Assembly (NCBI GenBank): GCA_027064125.1
Contig: JAMOQF010000152.1
Location: 1 to 37,439, forward strand
DNA: 37,439 nucleotides
From: Acidobacteriota bacterium
Lineage (GTDB): Bacteria; Acidobacteriota; JAAYUB01; JAMOQF01
Reading direction: 5' to 3'
The number at the start of each line of letters is the position of its first letter. Within the stretch, counting starts at the first letter, position 1. This document shows, piece after piece, positions 27,444 through 35,455 of this stretch. The translations under genes were made by a program, and so were the position numbers. The notes under the pieces were generated by a model, which was not told the origin of the DNA, did not search any database, and saw only the letters and a list, made by a program, of their open reading frames with translations.

Positions 27444-28068
27444 AGTTGTAAAGAACTATGATTTTGAGGATCTATCCCTTGTGGTAAAGTTTTATAGTTA
27501 TAGGAGTATGCTTTTCGGCTTTTCTCAAAGTAAAAAAATCGCCTATTTTAAATTTAACGATATTTTTCTGGAAGAGGTAAACTTATTTGAAGAACTTTTT
27601 CCCGTTGTCTTAGATGTGGCAGTTGGTAAAATTGAAAAATGGGAACTTACAAGATTTGCGGATGAAATTTCCACGAAGGTTTCTAATCGCAGAAGTAGAG
27701 TAAAATATTCTTCCTTTACACCTGTGGGTAAAGTTTATAACCTGACTCATCTTTCGGAAGAGTTTAGTCCCTATTTTGAGTCACTCAGCATAAATGGTAT
27801 ATTCTGGAGTAAACATAGTTCAAGGAAAAAACTTGGTTCTGCAGATATGTTGAATAGGGTTATAATAATAAGTAAAATACTTGATTCGGAAGATATTCCA
27901 GATTATCTGATTAAATTTATTATTTTTCACGAGATTTTGCATTTTATGTTTCCACCTGTTAGAAAAGGTAAAAGGAGAATCCAGCATGGAGATGAGTTTA
28001 GAAAATTTGAAAAAAAATGTAAATATTATGAAAATGCAATGAATTTCTTAGAGGAGAATGATTTCTAA
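27364..28068 (+). CDS. SprT/WLM-like zinc metallopeptidase
   Basis: It has 234 residues counted from TTG 27364. The zinc-binding motif HEILH is at residues 189-193, with a further His in RIQHGDEFRKFEKK (about residue 208). This arrangement resembles SprT, WLM and YgjP-like (M48-related) metallopeptidases. The N-terminal 120 residues do not match a family I know. No signal peptide or membrane span is evident, so it is probably cytoplasmic. Within 27364-27443 it overlaps the Fis-like gene in another frame. TTG 27364 is the only standard start before the conserved body, and its ribosome site is poor. A shorter protein from a non-standard start cannot be excluded. Confidence 0.7.
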   Translation: MKSTVNTNSLKIVSKKLNPEIEGIVNKVVKNYDFEDLSLVVKFYSYRSMLFGFSQSKKIAYFKFNDIFLEEVNLFEELFPVVLDVAVGKIEKWELTRFADEISTKVSNRRSRVKYSSFTPVGKVYNLTHLSEEFSPYFESLSINGIFWSKHSSRKKLGSADMLNRVIIISKILDSEDIPDYLIKFIIFHEILHFMFPPVRKGKRRIQHGDEFRKFEKKCKYYENAMNFLEENDF

Positions 28069-28393
28069 AAAATTTTTTTCACTACTTTTGAAGGTGCCTT
28101 CTCTTGTTTTTGATTTTGAAATTCCCTTTTCTAAAAAATTGTTTTTTTTCTTTTCCCTTTTCTATTTGATTTTTCCCTTTGACTTTTTACCAGATTACAT
28201 TCCCGTTCTTGGCTGGATTGACGATTACTTCATTTTTCTATTTGGACTTTACAACTTTTTGACTTCACTTGATGAAGAGCACATACTAAATCATTGGGAA
28301 AATTTAAAAGAGTATGAATCATCTCTTGATGTTTTGAGGAATTTTTTAATTTTTTACCTCCTTCCGCTTGGAAGAACAGGTAATGGGAGGTGA
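28058..28393 (+). CDS. DUF1232 (YkvA-like) membrane protein
   Basis: It has 111 residues. The segment YLIFPFDFLPDYIPVLGWID (about residues 36-55) is the DUF1232 signature, a short hydrophobic region with conserved D-x-x-P-D and a following Asp (GWIDD). Hydrophobic stretches lie on each side. The function of the family is unknown; members are small inner-membrane proteins. ATG 28058 overlaps the end of the metallopeptidase gene by 11 nt, preceded by AGAGGAG. Confidence 0.85.
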   Translation: MISKKFFSLLLKVPSLVFDFEIPFSKKLFFFFSLFYLIFPFDFLPDYIPVLGWIDDYFIFLFGLYNFLTSLDEEHILNHWENLKEYESSLDVLRNFLIFYLLPLGRTGNGR

Positions 28394-28397
28394 AGTG

Positions 28398-29279
28398 ATG
28401 AAAAAAGTATTTCTTTTCATTTTTTTAATTTTCTTATTTTTTACTTTGACTTTTTCAGATGTCCTTGTTTTTAAAAATGGAAAAAAAATAAAAGTGAAGA
28501 AACTTCGTCTCAAGGGTGATGTAATATATTATGAACTTGATGGGGTATCAGTTAGTATAAATAAGAAATATGTAGACTGGGAGGAAAGTCTCAAAGAGAC
28601 CCAAAAGGAAAGGAAGTTTGTGAAAATTGAAGATAAGGGAAATGGTTTTTTGATTTTAAGAAAGAGAAAGGAAAAGTATTATAAACTTCTTGAAAATGAT
28701 GGTATTGAAGTTAAAGAAAAAACTTTTCCTCCACCTGGCCCCATTAAGGCCTCTGACTATGAAGATATTTCACTTGTAAAACTTTCTAAGATGAATAAAA
28801 TTTCACTTAAGGAAGCAAGAGACCTTAATAAGAGACTTTCAGGGTTGCTAAAAAAGTACATATATGACAAAAAATACAATACCTCCTCATTTTTAGAGAG
28901 TGGGGTTGGAGTTATTCCCTTTTTTAGGAATTATCAAAATATGATTTGTGTTAGGGCCGTTGTAAATGATAGGGCCAATGTGGAATTTTTCTTTGATACA
29001 GGGGCCACCTATACCATGTTTTGTTTTAAAAGTGCAGAGGTTGCTGGAGTAAAGGTTTTAAGGGATAGATATGTTCCAGTTCAAACTGCATCGGGTATTG
29101 CAAAATTTCGCTTTGGTTATGTAGAAAAGATGGAAATTGGAAATATGAAAATTAAGGATTTGGGGGTTTTAGTTGCCCCTCCAGGACTTACTGATGTAAA
29201 TTTACTTGGCCAGAATGTAATTAAGGGATTTAAAGTTACAATAGATGAAGGTGAAAGAAAAATTTTTTTAAAAAAATAG
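28398..29279 (+). CDS. Secreted retropepsin-like aspartic protease
   Basis: It has 293 residues from ATG 28398, chosen because it follows GGGAGGTGAAGTG and opens directly into a signal peptide (MKKVFLFIFLIFLFFTLTFS). An upstream in-frame TTG lies in the previous gene. Residues about 20-60 form a basic beta-rich segment. The C-terminal 110 residues carry FFDTGATYTMF, the single DTGA active-site motif of retropepsin-like clan AA proteases (Asp about residue 199). The flap-like QTASG and the LGQNVIKGFKV segment typical of bacterial gag-pol-related aspartic proteases also occur. Such proteins act as homodimers, here probably in the periplasm. Substrate unknown. Confidence 0.82.
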   Translation: MKKVFLFIFLIFLFFTLTFSDVLVFKNGKKIKVKKLRLKGDVIYYELDGVSVSINKKYVDWEESLKETQKERKFVKIEDKGNGFLILRKRKEKYYKLLENDGIEVKEKTFPPPGPIKASDYEDISLVKLSKMNKISLKEARDLNKRLSGLLKKYIYDKKYNTSSFLESGVGVIPFFRNYQNMICVRAVVNDRANVEFFFDTGATYTMFCFKSAEVAGVKVLRDRYVPVQTASGIAKFRFGYVEKMEIGNMKIKDLGVLVAPPGLTDVNLLGQNVIKGFKVTIDEGERKIFLKK

Positions 29280-29294
29280 ATTAAAGGAGGTTTG

Positions 29295-30275
29295 GTGGAA
29301 AGGGTGAAAAAAAAACCATCAAAGGAAATAGCTCTCAATGAAAGTTCTTTGAGATTGCTACTTGATAGGAGGTCTGAGGGAATAAAAATTATTGAATCCC
29401 TATATAATGTGGATATTTTTATAAGGGGGGAAAGGGTATCGGTTGAAGGTGAGGTGGAAGATGTTGAAAGTGCAATAAAGGTAATGGATCAAATAGATTT
29501 TTTTCTTAAAAAGGGATGTGATATAAAAAGAGAAGATTTAAGGCATATTTTAAGGGAGTGTTCAAAGGATGAAAACCTTGAGGTTAAGGATTACATGAAC
29601 AAACGCCTTGAAATAAAGGCTGGAAGGAGGGTTATCTCTCCCAAGGGTTTAAATCAAATAAATTATTTACAGGCGATTTTAAAAAATGATTTAACATTTG
29701 CAATTGGTCCAGCGGGTACTGGAAAGACATTTTTGGCAGTTACAATGGCGGTGAATTATTTAATGGAAAAAAAGGTTTCAAGAATAATTCTTACAAGGCC
29801 TGCAGTAGAAGCTGGAGAAAAATTGGGCTTTTTACCGGGAGATATGCAGGAGAAGGTAAATCCATATTTGAGGCCCCTCTATGATGCTCTTTATCATTTG
29901 CTTGACTTTGATAGGGTACAGAAATTTTTAGAAAAGGAAGTTATAGAAATAGCTCCCCTTGCCTTTATGAGGGGTAGAACTTTAAGTGAGAGTTTTATAA
30001 TTTTAGATGAAGCGCAAAATACCACATCTGAACAGATGAAGATGTTTTTAACCAGAATTGGTTTAAATTCAAAAGTTGTGGTGACTGGAGATATAACCCA
30101 GATAGACCTTCCAAATGGGAAAAAATCAGGGCTTATAGAAGCCACCAAGGTTTTAAAGGGAATTTCGGGAATTTCTTTTTGTTACTTTGACGATGGAGAT
30201 GTTGTGAGACACAGTCTTGTCCAGCTCATTATAAACGCATATAAAAAATTTGAGGAAGATAATGGAAATGAATAG
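29295..30275 (+). CDS. phoH: PhoH-like ATPase
   Basis: It has about 326 residues. An N-terminal KH-like domain (about 1-100) precedes a P-loop ATPase with Walker A GPAGTGKT (about 138-145) and Walker B FIILDEAQNTT (about 233-243). RPAVEAGEKLGFLPG and VVTGDITQIDLP are also typical of PhoH. The family is linked to RNA metabolism and often encoded next to ybeY; no ybeY follows here. A GGAGG ends at 29290. TTG 29292 is too close to it, so GTG 29295 is the likelier start, with GTG 29304 possible. ddl overlaps its 3' end. Confidence 0.93.
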   Translation: MERVKKKPSKEIALNESSLRLLLDRRSEGIKIIESLYNVDIFIRGERVSVEGEVEDVESAIKVMDQIDFFLKKGCDIKREDLRHILRECSKDENLEVKDYMNKRLEIKAGRRVISPKGLNQINYLQAILKNDLTFAIGPAGTGKTFLAVTMAVNYLMEKKVSRIILTRPAVEAGEKLGFLPGDMQEKVNPYLRPLYDALYHLLDFDRVQKFLEKEVIEIAPLAFMRGRTLSESFIILDEAQNTTSEQMKMFLTRIGLNSKVVVTGDITQIDLPNGKKSGLIEATKVLKGISGISFCYFDDGDVVRHSLVQLIINAYKKFEEDNGNE

Positions 30276-31344
30276 TAAAAAAGTAGTGGGAGTTTTTTTT
30301 GGCGGTAAATCTGGGGAACATGAAGTTTCTATAGAGTCTGCCATTAGTGTTATTAATCATTTAAGGAGAGAAAAGTATTTGATTGTCCCCATCTACATAA
30401 GAAAGGATAATTCAATTGGGGATGCAAAATCGGTACTTAAAGGAAAAATTAATGAAGAGGGAGTTTATTTTTCCAGGGTAAATATTAGAAGAGGAGAGGA
30501 AGGTTCTCTTATAAAATTTTCCTGGTATGAGAATGAAATTGAAAGGGAATTTGATTTTTTTCTTCCTGTTTTGCATGGCCCATATGGAGAAGATGGAACA
30601 ATTCAGGGACTTTTTGAAATGGCGGATGTACCTTATTGGGGTTGTGATGTGGGGGCTTCTGCAGTTGGGATGGATAAGGTATTGATGAAGTATTTATTTA
30701 TTGGAAATAAATTGCCTGTGGTGGATTTTATTAATTTTGAATTTGAAGAATTTAGAAAGAATGAAGAAAAAATTTTGGAGGATATTGGTAAAAGATTAAA
30801 CTATCCCCTTTTTGTAAAACCTGCCAGAATGGGATCTTCAGTGGGAATTTCAAAGGTAAAAGATGAGAAATTTTTAAAGGATGCAATACTTCTTGCCTTT
30901 AAACATGACTATAAAGTTTTAGTGGAAAATGGTGTGGAGAAGGCGAGGGAAATTGAGTGTTCTGTTATGGGAAATTTTGAGGTTTATAGTTCTTTTCCCG
31001 GTGAAATTATACCGGCAAAGGAATTTTATGATTATGAGGCAAAATATGGAAATCTTGACTCAAAATTATTAATACCTGCTCCCCTTGGGGAAGATAAAAT
31101 ATTGCAAATTAGAAGACTTGCAATTAATGCTTTTAAGGCCATTGGAGGTAAAGGTTTTGCAAGGGTTGACTTTTTATTGGATAAGGATGAAAACATTTTT
31201 ATCAATGAGATAAATACGATACCAGGGTTTACTACCATAAGTATGTTTCCCAAACTGTGGGGGTACAGTGGATTGAAATATGAGGATTTACTGGATAAAT
31301 TAATTGAACTTGGATTTAAACTTTTTAAGGAGAAGGGAAGATGA
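30262..31344 (+). CDS. ddl: D-alanine--D-alanine ligase
   Basis: Ddl makes the D-Ala-D-Ala dipeptide for peptidoglycan, using ATP. It has about 360 residues. N-terminal FFGGKSGEHEVSI and HGPYGEDG are family signatures. The ATP-grasp domain shows FVKPARMGSSVGISKV, and the metal-binding C-terminus reads INEINTIPGFT. I place the start at ATG 30262, 6 nt after GAGG, with ATG 30268 as an alternative; both overlap phoH by about 10 nt. Its presence shows a peptidoglycan-making cell. The stop overlaps cutA by 4 nt. Confidence 0.96.
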   Translation: MEMNSKKVVGVFFGGKSGEHEVSIESAISVINHLRREKYLIVPIYIRKDNSIGDAKSVLKGKINEEGVYFSRVNIRRGEEGSLIKFSWYENEIEREFDFFLPVLHGPYGEDGTIQGLFEMADVPYWGCDVGASAVGMDKVLMKYLFIGNKLPVVDFINFEFEEFRKNEEKILEDIGKRLNYPLFVKPARMGSSVGISKVKDEKFLKDAILLAFKHDYKVLVENGVEKAREIECSVMGNFEVYSSFPGEIIPAKEFYDYEAKYGNLDSKLLIPAPLGEDKILQIRRLAINAFKAIGGKGFARVDFLLDKDENIFINEINTIPGFTTISMFPKLWGYSGLKYEDLLDKLIELGFKLFKEKGR

Positions 31345-31658
31345 TATTGATACTTTGTACCGTACCAGATGAAGAAACTGCTGAGAAATTGGCAAAAGGC
31401 CTTGTATTTGAGAGATTATCTCCCTGTGTAAATATTATACCTAAAATCAGGTCCATCTATTTCTGGAATGGAAAAATTGAAGATGACGGGGAATTACTCC
31501 TTTTGATAAAGAGTAAAAAGGAGTTTTTTGAAGAAATTAAAAAATATATAGTTGAAAATCATCCCTATGTTGTACCGGAAATAATTAGTTTTAAAATTGA
31601 GAGTTCCTTTGAAAAGTATAGAGATTGGTTTCTAAATTACCTCCATGGGGTGGACTAA
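31341..31658 (+). CDS. cutA: CutA1-like protein (divalent cation tolerance family)
   Basis: It has 105 residues, the normal length of this trimeric ferredoxin-like fold protein, historically linked to copper tolerance but also PII-like. Signatures are CTVPDEETAEKLAKGL near the start, LSPCVNIIPKIRSIYFWNGK (about 27-46), and HPYVVPEIISF (about 74-84). ATG overlaps the ddl stop (ATGA). Its stop codon overlaps the stop of the convergent minus-strand gene by 4 nt, with no terminator between. Confidence 0.93.
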   Translation: MILILCTVPDEETAEKLAKGLVFERLSPCVNIIPKIRSIYFWNGKIEDDGELLLLIKSKKEFFEEIKKYIVENHPYVVPEIISFKIESSFEKYRDWFLNYLHGVD

Positions 31659-32305
31659 ATTTTTATTTTTATTTCATTTCCATTTGTATATTCCTTTTCA
31701 ATGTGCCATTTGTGTATTTCTGCAATCTTTTCTAAAGCATACCATCCAAGTTCAGGTTCCTGTGTGGGAATTTCTTTTGAATTAAATTCCAGAAATTGGG
31801 ATTTTTCACTTGAAGAATCTCTATAGGTTATTTCCTTTTCTTCTGTGAGAATTTCAATTTTTCCCTCTTCTTCCTTTTTTAAAAATCTTTCTTCGGAGTC
31901 AAGTATCAGGGTGAATAGGAAAAGATTTAAAAGTGTTTTATTGCATGTTAGAAATGAATTTTCTGTGGAAGTCGTTTCAAGAAGGATATTTCTTTTTTTT
32001 AGATGGTATCCATAGAGTTCATCAATGAAAGTGAGTATATTTTTTAGGCGTATAGGGGACTTTTTAAAGATGTCTCTTTCAGCGAGGGTGAATATATTAG
32101 ATGTGAAATTTCTAATTTTTTTACATATTTCTTCATTTTGTTCTATAGATTTCATTATTACATCTTCTTTTTTTAAAGTCAGGGCCATCTGAGAGTATCC
32201 ACTTATTGTGGTTATAAAGTTGTTCATTTCATGGGCAAAAAATGGTACAAGTTTTCCAAGAATATAATTGTGGTGGGTTTTAATTATTTTTTCATCTTTT
32301 GTCAT
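31655..32305 (-). CDS. Histidine-kinase-like protein with degenerate ATPase domain
   Basis: It has 216 residues. The N-terminal half is a DHp-like helical hairpin with an H-box, LVPFFAHEMNNFITTISGYS, whose candidate phospho-acceptor is His25. The second half lies where the HATPase domain should be, but the N-box is replaced (LFLFTLILDSEERF) and no clear G1 (DxGxG) motif is seen. Only the final GWYALEKIAEIHKWHIEKEY recalls the G2 helix and end of an HATPase. There is no sensor or membrane segment. It is divergent from a sensor/receiver gene 46 bp away, which lacks an H-box histidine. It may act as a phosphotransfer partner or as a pseudokinase. Confidence 0.7.
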   Translation of the reverse strand: MTKDEKIIKTHHNYILGKLVPFFAHEMNNFITTISGYSQMALTLKKEDVIMKSIEQNEEICKKIRNFTSNIFTLAERDIFKKSPIRLKNILTFIDELYGYHLKKRNILLETTSTENSFLTCNKTLLNLFLFTLILDSEERFLKKEEEGKIEILTEEKEITYRDSSSEKSQFLEFNSKEIPTQEPELGWYALEKIAEIHKWHIEKEYTNGNEIKIKI

Positions 32306-32338
32306 AATTTTTCATTTTAAATCTTCAAACTAAAATTA

Positions 32339-32344
32339 TATAAT
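32339..32344 (+). promoter_or_regulatory. -10 element of the sensor/receiver gene; likely leaderless start
   Basis: TATAAT lies 7 nt before ATG 32352. A TTTAAA (32316-32321, 4/6) 17 nt upstream could be the -35. Transcription would begin at or next to the ATG, and no Shine-Dalgarno exists in the A/T-only stretch before it. The whole divergent spacer is only 46 bp. Confidence 0.45.
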
Positions 32345-32351
32345 ATAATAA

Positions 32352-34583
32352 ATGAAAAATGAACACCTAAAACTTGAAAAGATAAATAGGCGGTTATTTA
32401 AAAGTGTTTTTAAGATTATAATATTGTTTACCATTTTACTTTTTTTACTTGTTTTTCTATTTTTCTCCTATATTTTTAAAGAGGAAATTAAAGGTAGGGC
32501 CTTTGAATATACTGAGTTTGTGAGTAAACTTGTAAGGGGACAGGTTTTAAATTACAATTTCCTTGAAGTTAGTAGAATAGTAAATTATGAAATAGAACAA
32601 AAAAATGTATTGTTTATAGCTATTTTTGATAAGGATGGGAATTTAATAAGTTCCAATCTTTACTATGTTGAAAATAGGGATAAACTTGGGAAAATAGAAG
32701 ACTTTAATGTAGAAAAGCCAATAAGTAATGTAGATACCTTTTCTCTTTGGGAAGGGGGAAAAAGCGGTTCTCTTGAGATTTTTTCGCCAATTTTAGATGG
32801 AAATGGAAAGAAACTGGGGTATCTACATATAGGTATGGTTTTCCCAACTTTTGCAAAGTTATTTAGAACCATAGTTTATCTTTTTTTCTTTTTTGTATTG
32901 GTGTTTTCTGCTGCAATATTTTATGTTTTATATAGATCAACCTCTTTTATGGAAAGTTCCTTTTCTGAAATTTTTTTGAAGATTGATTCCTTTTTAAAGG
33001 GAAATTACGGGGAGAGGATTGAGTTTAAGACAGGTACTCAACTTGATTTATTGAAGGAAAGAATAAACCGTCTGTTTGAAAAATTTCATAGGGATAAAAT
33101 TGAAAGAGAAAATTTGATGAAAAGTTTTGAAAGTGAGGTGGAGAAGAAAAACTTGACTCTAATGAGAATAAAGAGTTTTTATGAGAATATTTTTGATAAA
33201 ATAGGTGATTATGTTTATGTGGTTGACTATTCAGGTTTTGTAAAGTTTGCAAATAATAATTTTAAGAAAAAAGTAAAGGATTGGGAGAAATTTTCTAAAA
33301 TCCCCCTTTTGAAATTTTTTGAAGGAAATATTTTGAATCCGAGGAAGTTGTTAAAAAACTTTTTAAAGGCATATAGGGGAAAGGATGTATTTCTTACGGA
33401 ATATGTAAAAGATTACGATGGAAATCTCATCCTTTATGATATATATATGACTCCCATTGAGGGTCCAATGGGTGAGAGGAATGTACTTGTAGTTGGTAGG
33501 GAAAGTATAAAGGAAGTTATAAGGGGGGCTGATACGATGGATGCAAATTCTTTGATTCAACTTGGAAAGGCTGTTTATGTCGATTTGAAGTACCTTGAAA
33601 CCATTCTTGAAAATGAAAGGAATATTTCCCATATTGAAAATTATCTATCCGGTATTTTTAAAAATTTTAATGTGGAATTTGATGAAGGAATACGTGTTGG
33701 GAATAAACCTCTTAACATTTCAGAAATTATTGAAAAAAAAGTGGAAAATTTTAAAAGGGAAATTCCGATTCTTGAGGGCTATATAAAGGAAAATTTTTCT
33801 GGCGTCATTGACAGAAAATTGTTAGATGATTTATTTCATCTGGTTAAGGCAACATATACTCTTTTTCTGAAAGATAAAAAAATTAGAAAAATTGAATTTA
33901 TAACAGATCTTGCAGGTAAAATTGATGGGGAATATATTCCCCCACTTGTTGGAAATGAACCTGGAAAATTCTTTGCATTCTCTATTACATTTCATGGTAT
34001 AAAATTTAACGATGTGGTTGTCTCTCCCTATGAAATTTTATCTGAGAAATTAAATTTTTTGGCTCCTCAGGTTAAGTTTTTCTTTCTGTGGTTACCTTTT
34101 TTACTTAAGGTTTATTCTGCTGGGGGAACATGGCTTTTTGATAGAAGTTATTCACAATTGAAGATTATGATTTTTCTTCCTCTTTTTACTTTGGATGAGA
34201 TTGGCAAAAGGAAAGAGAAAAGAGGCATACTCCTTGTGGATGATGAGGAATCCATAGTTGAAGTAGTAAGGGATTATTTGAGTGAGTTTGGATACGTGGT
34301 CTTCACTGCAAATTGTGGAGAAGATGGTATAGAGATATATAAAAGGCATAAAGAGGAGATTTTTGCAATTATCATAGATATTATGATGCCGGGGATGGGA
34401 GGAGAAAAGGCATATCATGAGTTTAGAAAGTTAAATAAAGATGTTTACATATTTTTTGCCAGTGGGTATACAGGTCCAGACTTTAAAGAAAGCACTGTGC
34501 TGGAGGACAACAGGCTTTCTTTTTTAAATAAACCTTTTGATTTTGACCAGTTGCTTCTAAAATTAAATTCCATGAAAAAATAA
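32352..34583 (+). CDS. Membrane sensor with PAS, degenerate kinase core and receiver domain
   Basis: It has 743 residues. Domains in order: membrane span (about 17-41), extracytoplasmic sensor domain (about 42-172), second span (about 173-197), HAMP-like linker and coiled coil (about 198-272), PAS domain (about 273-385, with YVYVVDYSGFVKFANNNF), a degenerate DHp/ATPase region (about 390-615), and a C-terminal receiver (about 624-743). The receiver is intact: LVDDEES acidic pair, phospho-acceptor D676 in IIDIMMPGMGG, a Ser in FASGYTG and the Lys in NKPFD. Where the H-box should be, LIQLGKAVYVDLKYLETIL has no His, and N- and G-boxes are not recognisable. It therefore looks like a signal-input and phospho-receiving protein without kinase activity. 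Confidence 0.8.
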   Translation: MKNEHLKLEKINRRLFKSVFKIIILFTILLFLLVFLFFSYIFKEEIKGRAFEYTEFVSKLVRGQVLNYNFLEVSRIVNYEIEQKNVLFIAIFDKDGNLISSNLYYVENRDKLGKIEDFNVEKPISNVDTFSLWEGGKSGSLEIFSPILDGNGKKLGYLHIGMVFPTFAKLFRTIVYLFFFFVLVFSAAIFYVLYRSTSFMESSFSEIFLKIDSFLKGNYGERIEFKTGTQLDLLKERINRLFEKFHRDKIERENLMKSFESEVEKKNLTLMRIKSFYENIFDKIGDYVYVVDYSGFVKFANNNFKKKVKDWEKFSKIPLLKFFEGNILNPRKLLKNFLKAYRGKDVFLTEYVKDYDGNLILYDIYMTPIEGPMGERNVLVVGRESIKEVIRGADTMDANSLIQLGKAVYVDLKYLETILENERNISHIENYLSGIFKNFNVEFDEGIRVGNKPLNISEIIEKKVENFKREIPILEGYIKENFSGVIDRKLLDDLFHLVKATYTLFLKDKKIRKIEFITDLAGKIDGEYIPPLVGNEPGKFFAFSITFHGIKFNDVVVSPYEILSEKLNFLAPQVKFFFLWLPFLLKVYSAGGTWLFDRSYSQLKIMIFLPLFTLDEIGKRKEKRGILLVDDEESIVEVVRDYLSEFGYVVFTANCGEDGIEIYKRHKEEIFAIIIDIMMPGMGGEKAYHEFRKLNKDVYIFFASGYTGPDFKESTVLEDNRLSFLNKPFDFDQLLLKLNSMKK

Positions 34584-34594
34584 TGGGGTGTTTT

Positions 34595-35455
34595 ATGAAA
34601 GAGGTCTATGGCGTTATCGGTGGGAGCGAAGCATACAATCTTCTGAGGGATGGGGTTTTTTCTCTGGATAGAAAATTTGATGTGAAAACCCCTTTTGGGG
34701 ATGTTAGGTTATTTAAAGTTAGAAAAGGTAATATCTCTATTTTTTTTCTTTCAAGGCATGGGGAGAAAAGATACAGTGTAATCCCTTCTTTTGTGAATTA
34801 CAGGGCAAATATCTATGCTTTAAAAGAGGTGGGGGTTACGAGGATTTTTGCGTGGTCAGGTCCTGGTGCCATGAATTTGAATCTTAAGATAGGGGAAATT
34901 GTTTTGCCCATGGATTTAATAGATGAGACTAAAAGAAGGGATTATACCTTTTTTGAAAAAGGTGGTTTGGGCTTTATTAGATCAAATCCACTTTTTTGTG
35001 AAGATTTGAGAAGTGGTGTAGAAGAGTTTTTTTCTAAAAGGGGTGAAAAGATCAGAGGGAATTTGGTTTATGTCTGTACTGAGGGTCCAAGACTTGAAAC
35101 CGCAGCGGAAATAAAAAAGTTTAAACTGTTTGGGGGAGATCTTGTTGGTATGACTTTATCTCCAGAGGTGTTTCTTGCAAGGGAACTTGAGATGTGCTAT
35201 TGTCCCATTTGCTATATTACAAATTATGCTGAAGGGGTTGTCAAAAGGGATTATAGTCCCTCCCTTCTTTTTGGAGGAATGCTTGAAAAGAATAAGTTTA
35301 AACTTCTCAGAGAAAGTGTAAAGAGTATAGTAGATGCAATTTTTGGGGCAATTGAAATTTTAAATAAAAGAGAGAGAATATGTTTTTGTCATAGAAATAT
35401 GGAGAGATATAGATTAAATGGAATTATTGGAGAAGATTGGCACACCTGGTTTTAG
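34595..35455 (+). CDS. Nucleoside phosphorylase, MTAP/MTIP-like
   Basis: It has 286 residues counted from ATG 34595 (preceded by GGGGTG). ATG 34583, which overlaps the previous stop, has no ribosome site. Family features: GVIGGSEAYNLL (phosphate loop, with Glu where Gly is usual), SRHGEKRYSVIP, VNYRANIYALKEVGVTRIFA, the sugar/base segment TEGPRLETAAEI, VGMTLSPEVFLARELEMCY and ITNYAEG. The Asn in TNYA, where methylthioadenosine phosphorylases have Asp, points to a 6-oxopurine substrate such as methylthioinosine or inosine; this is inferred. It would salvage purine nucleosides in the cytoplasm. The last 38 bp overlap the next gene. Confidence 0.83.
   Translation: MKEVYGVIGGSEAYNLLRDGVFSLDRKFDVKTPFGDVRLFKVRKGNISIFFLSRHGEKRYSVIPSFVNYRANIYALKEVGVTRIFAWSGPGAMNLNLKIGEIVLPMDLIDETKRRDYTFFEKGGLGFIRSNPLFCEDLRSGVEEFFSKRGEKIRGNLVYVCTEGPRLETAAEIKKFKLFGGDLVGMTLSPEVFLARELEMCYCPICYITNYAEGVVKRDYSPSLLFGGMLEKNKFKLLRESVKSIVDAIFGAIEILNKRERICFCHRNMERYRLNGIIGEDWHTWF

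Noticed and set aside
27364-28068. YbeY endoribonuclease, suggested by the nearby phoH gene
   Set aside because: The His motif is HEILH with a distant third His, not the YbeY HGxLHLxGYDH pattern.
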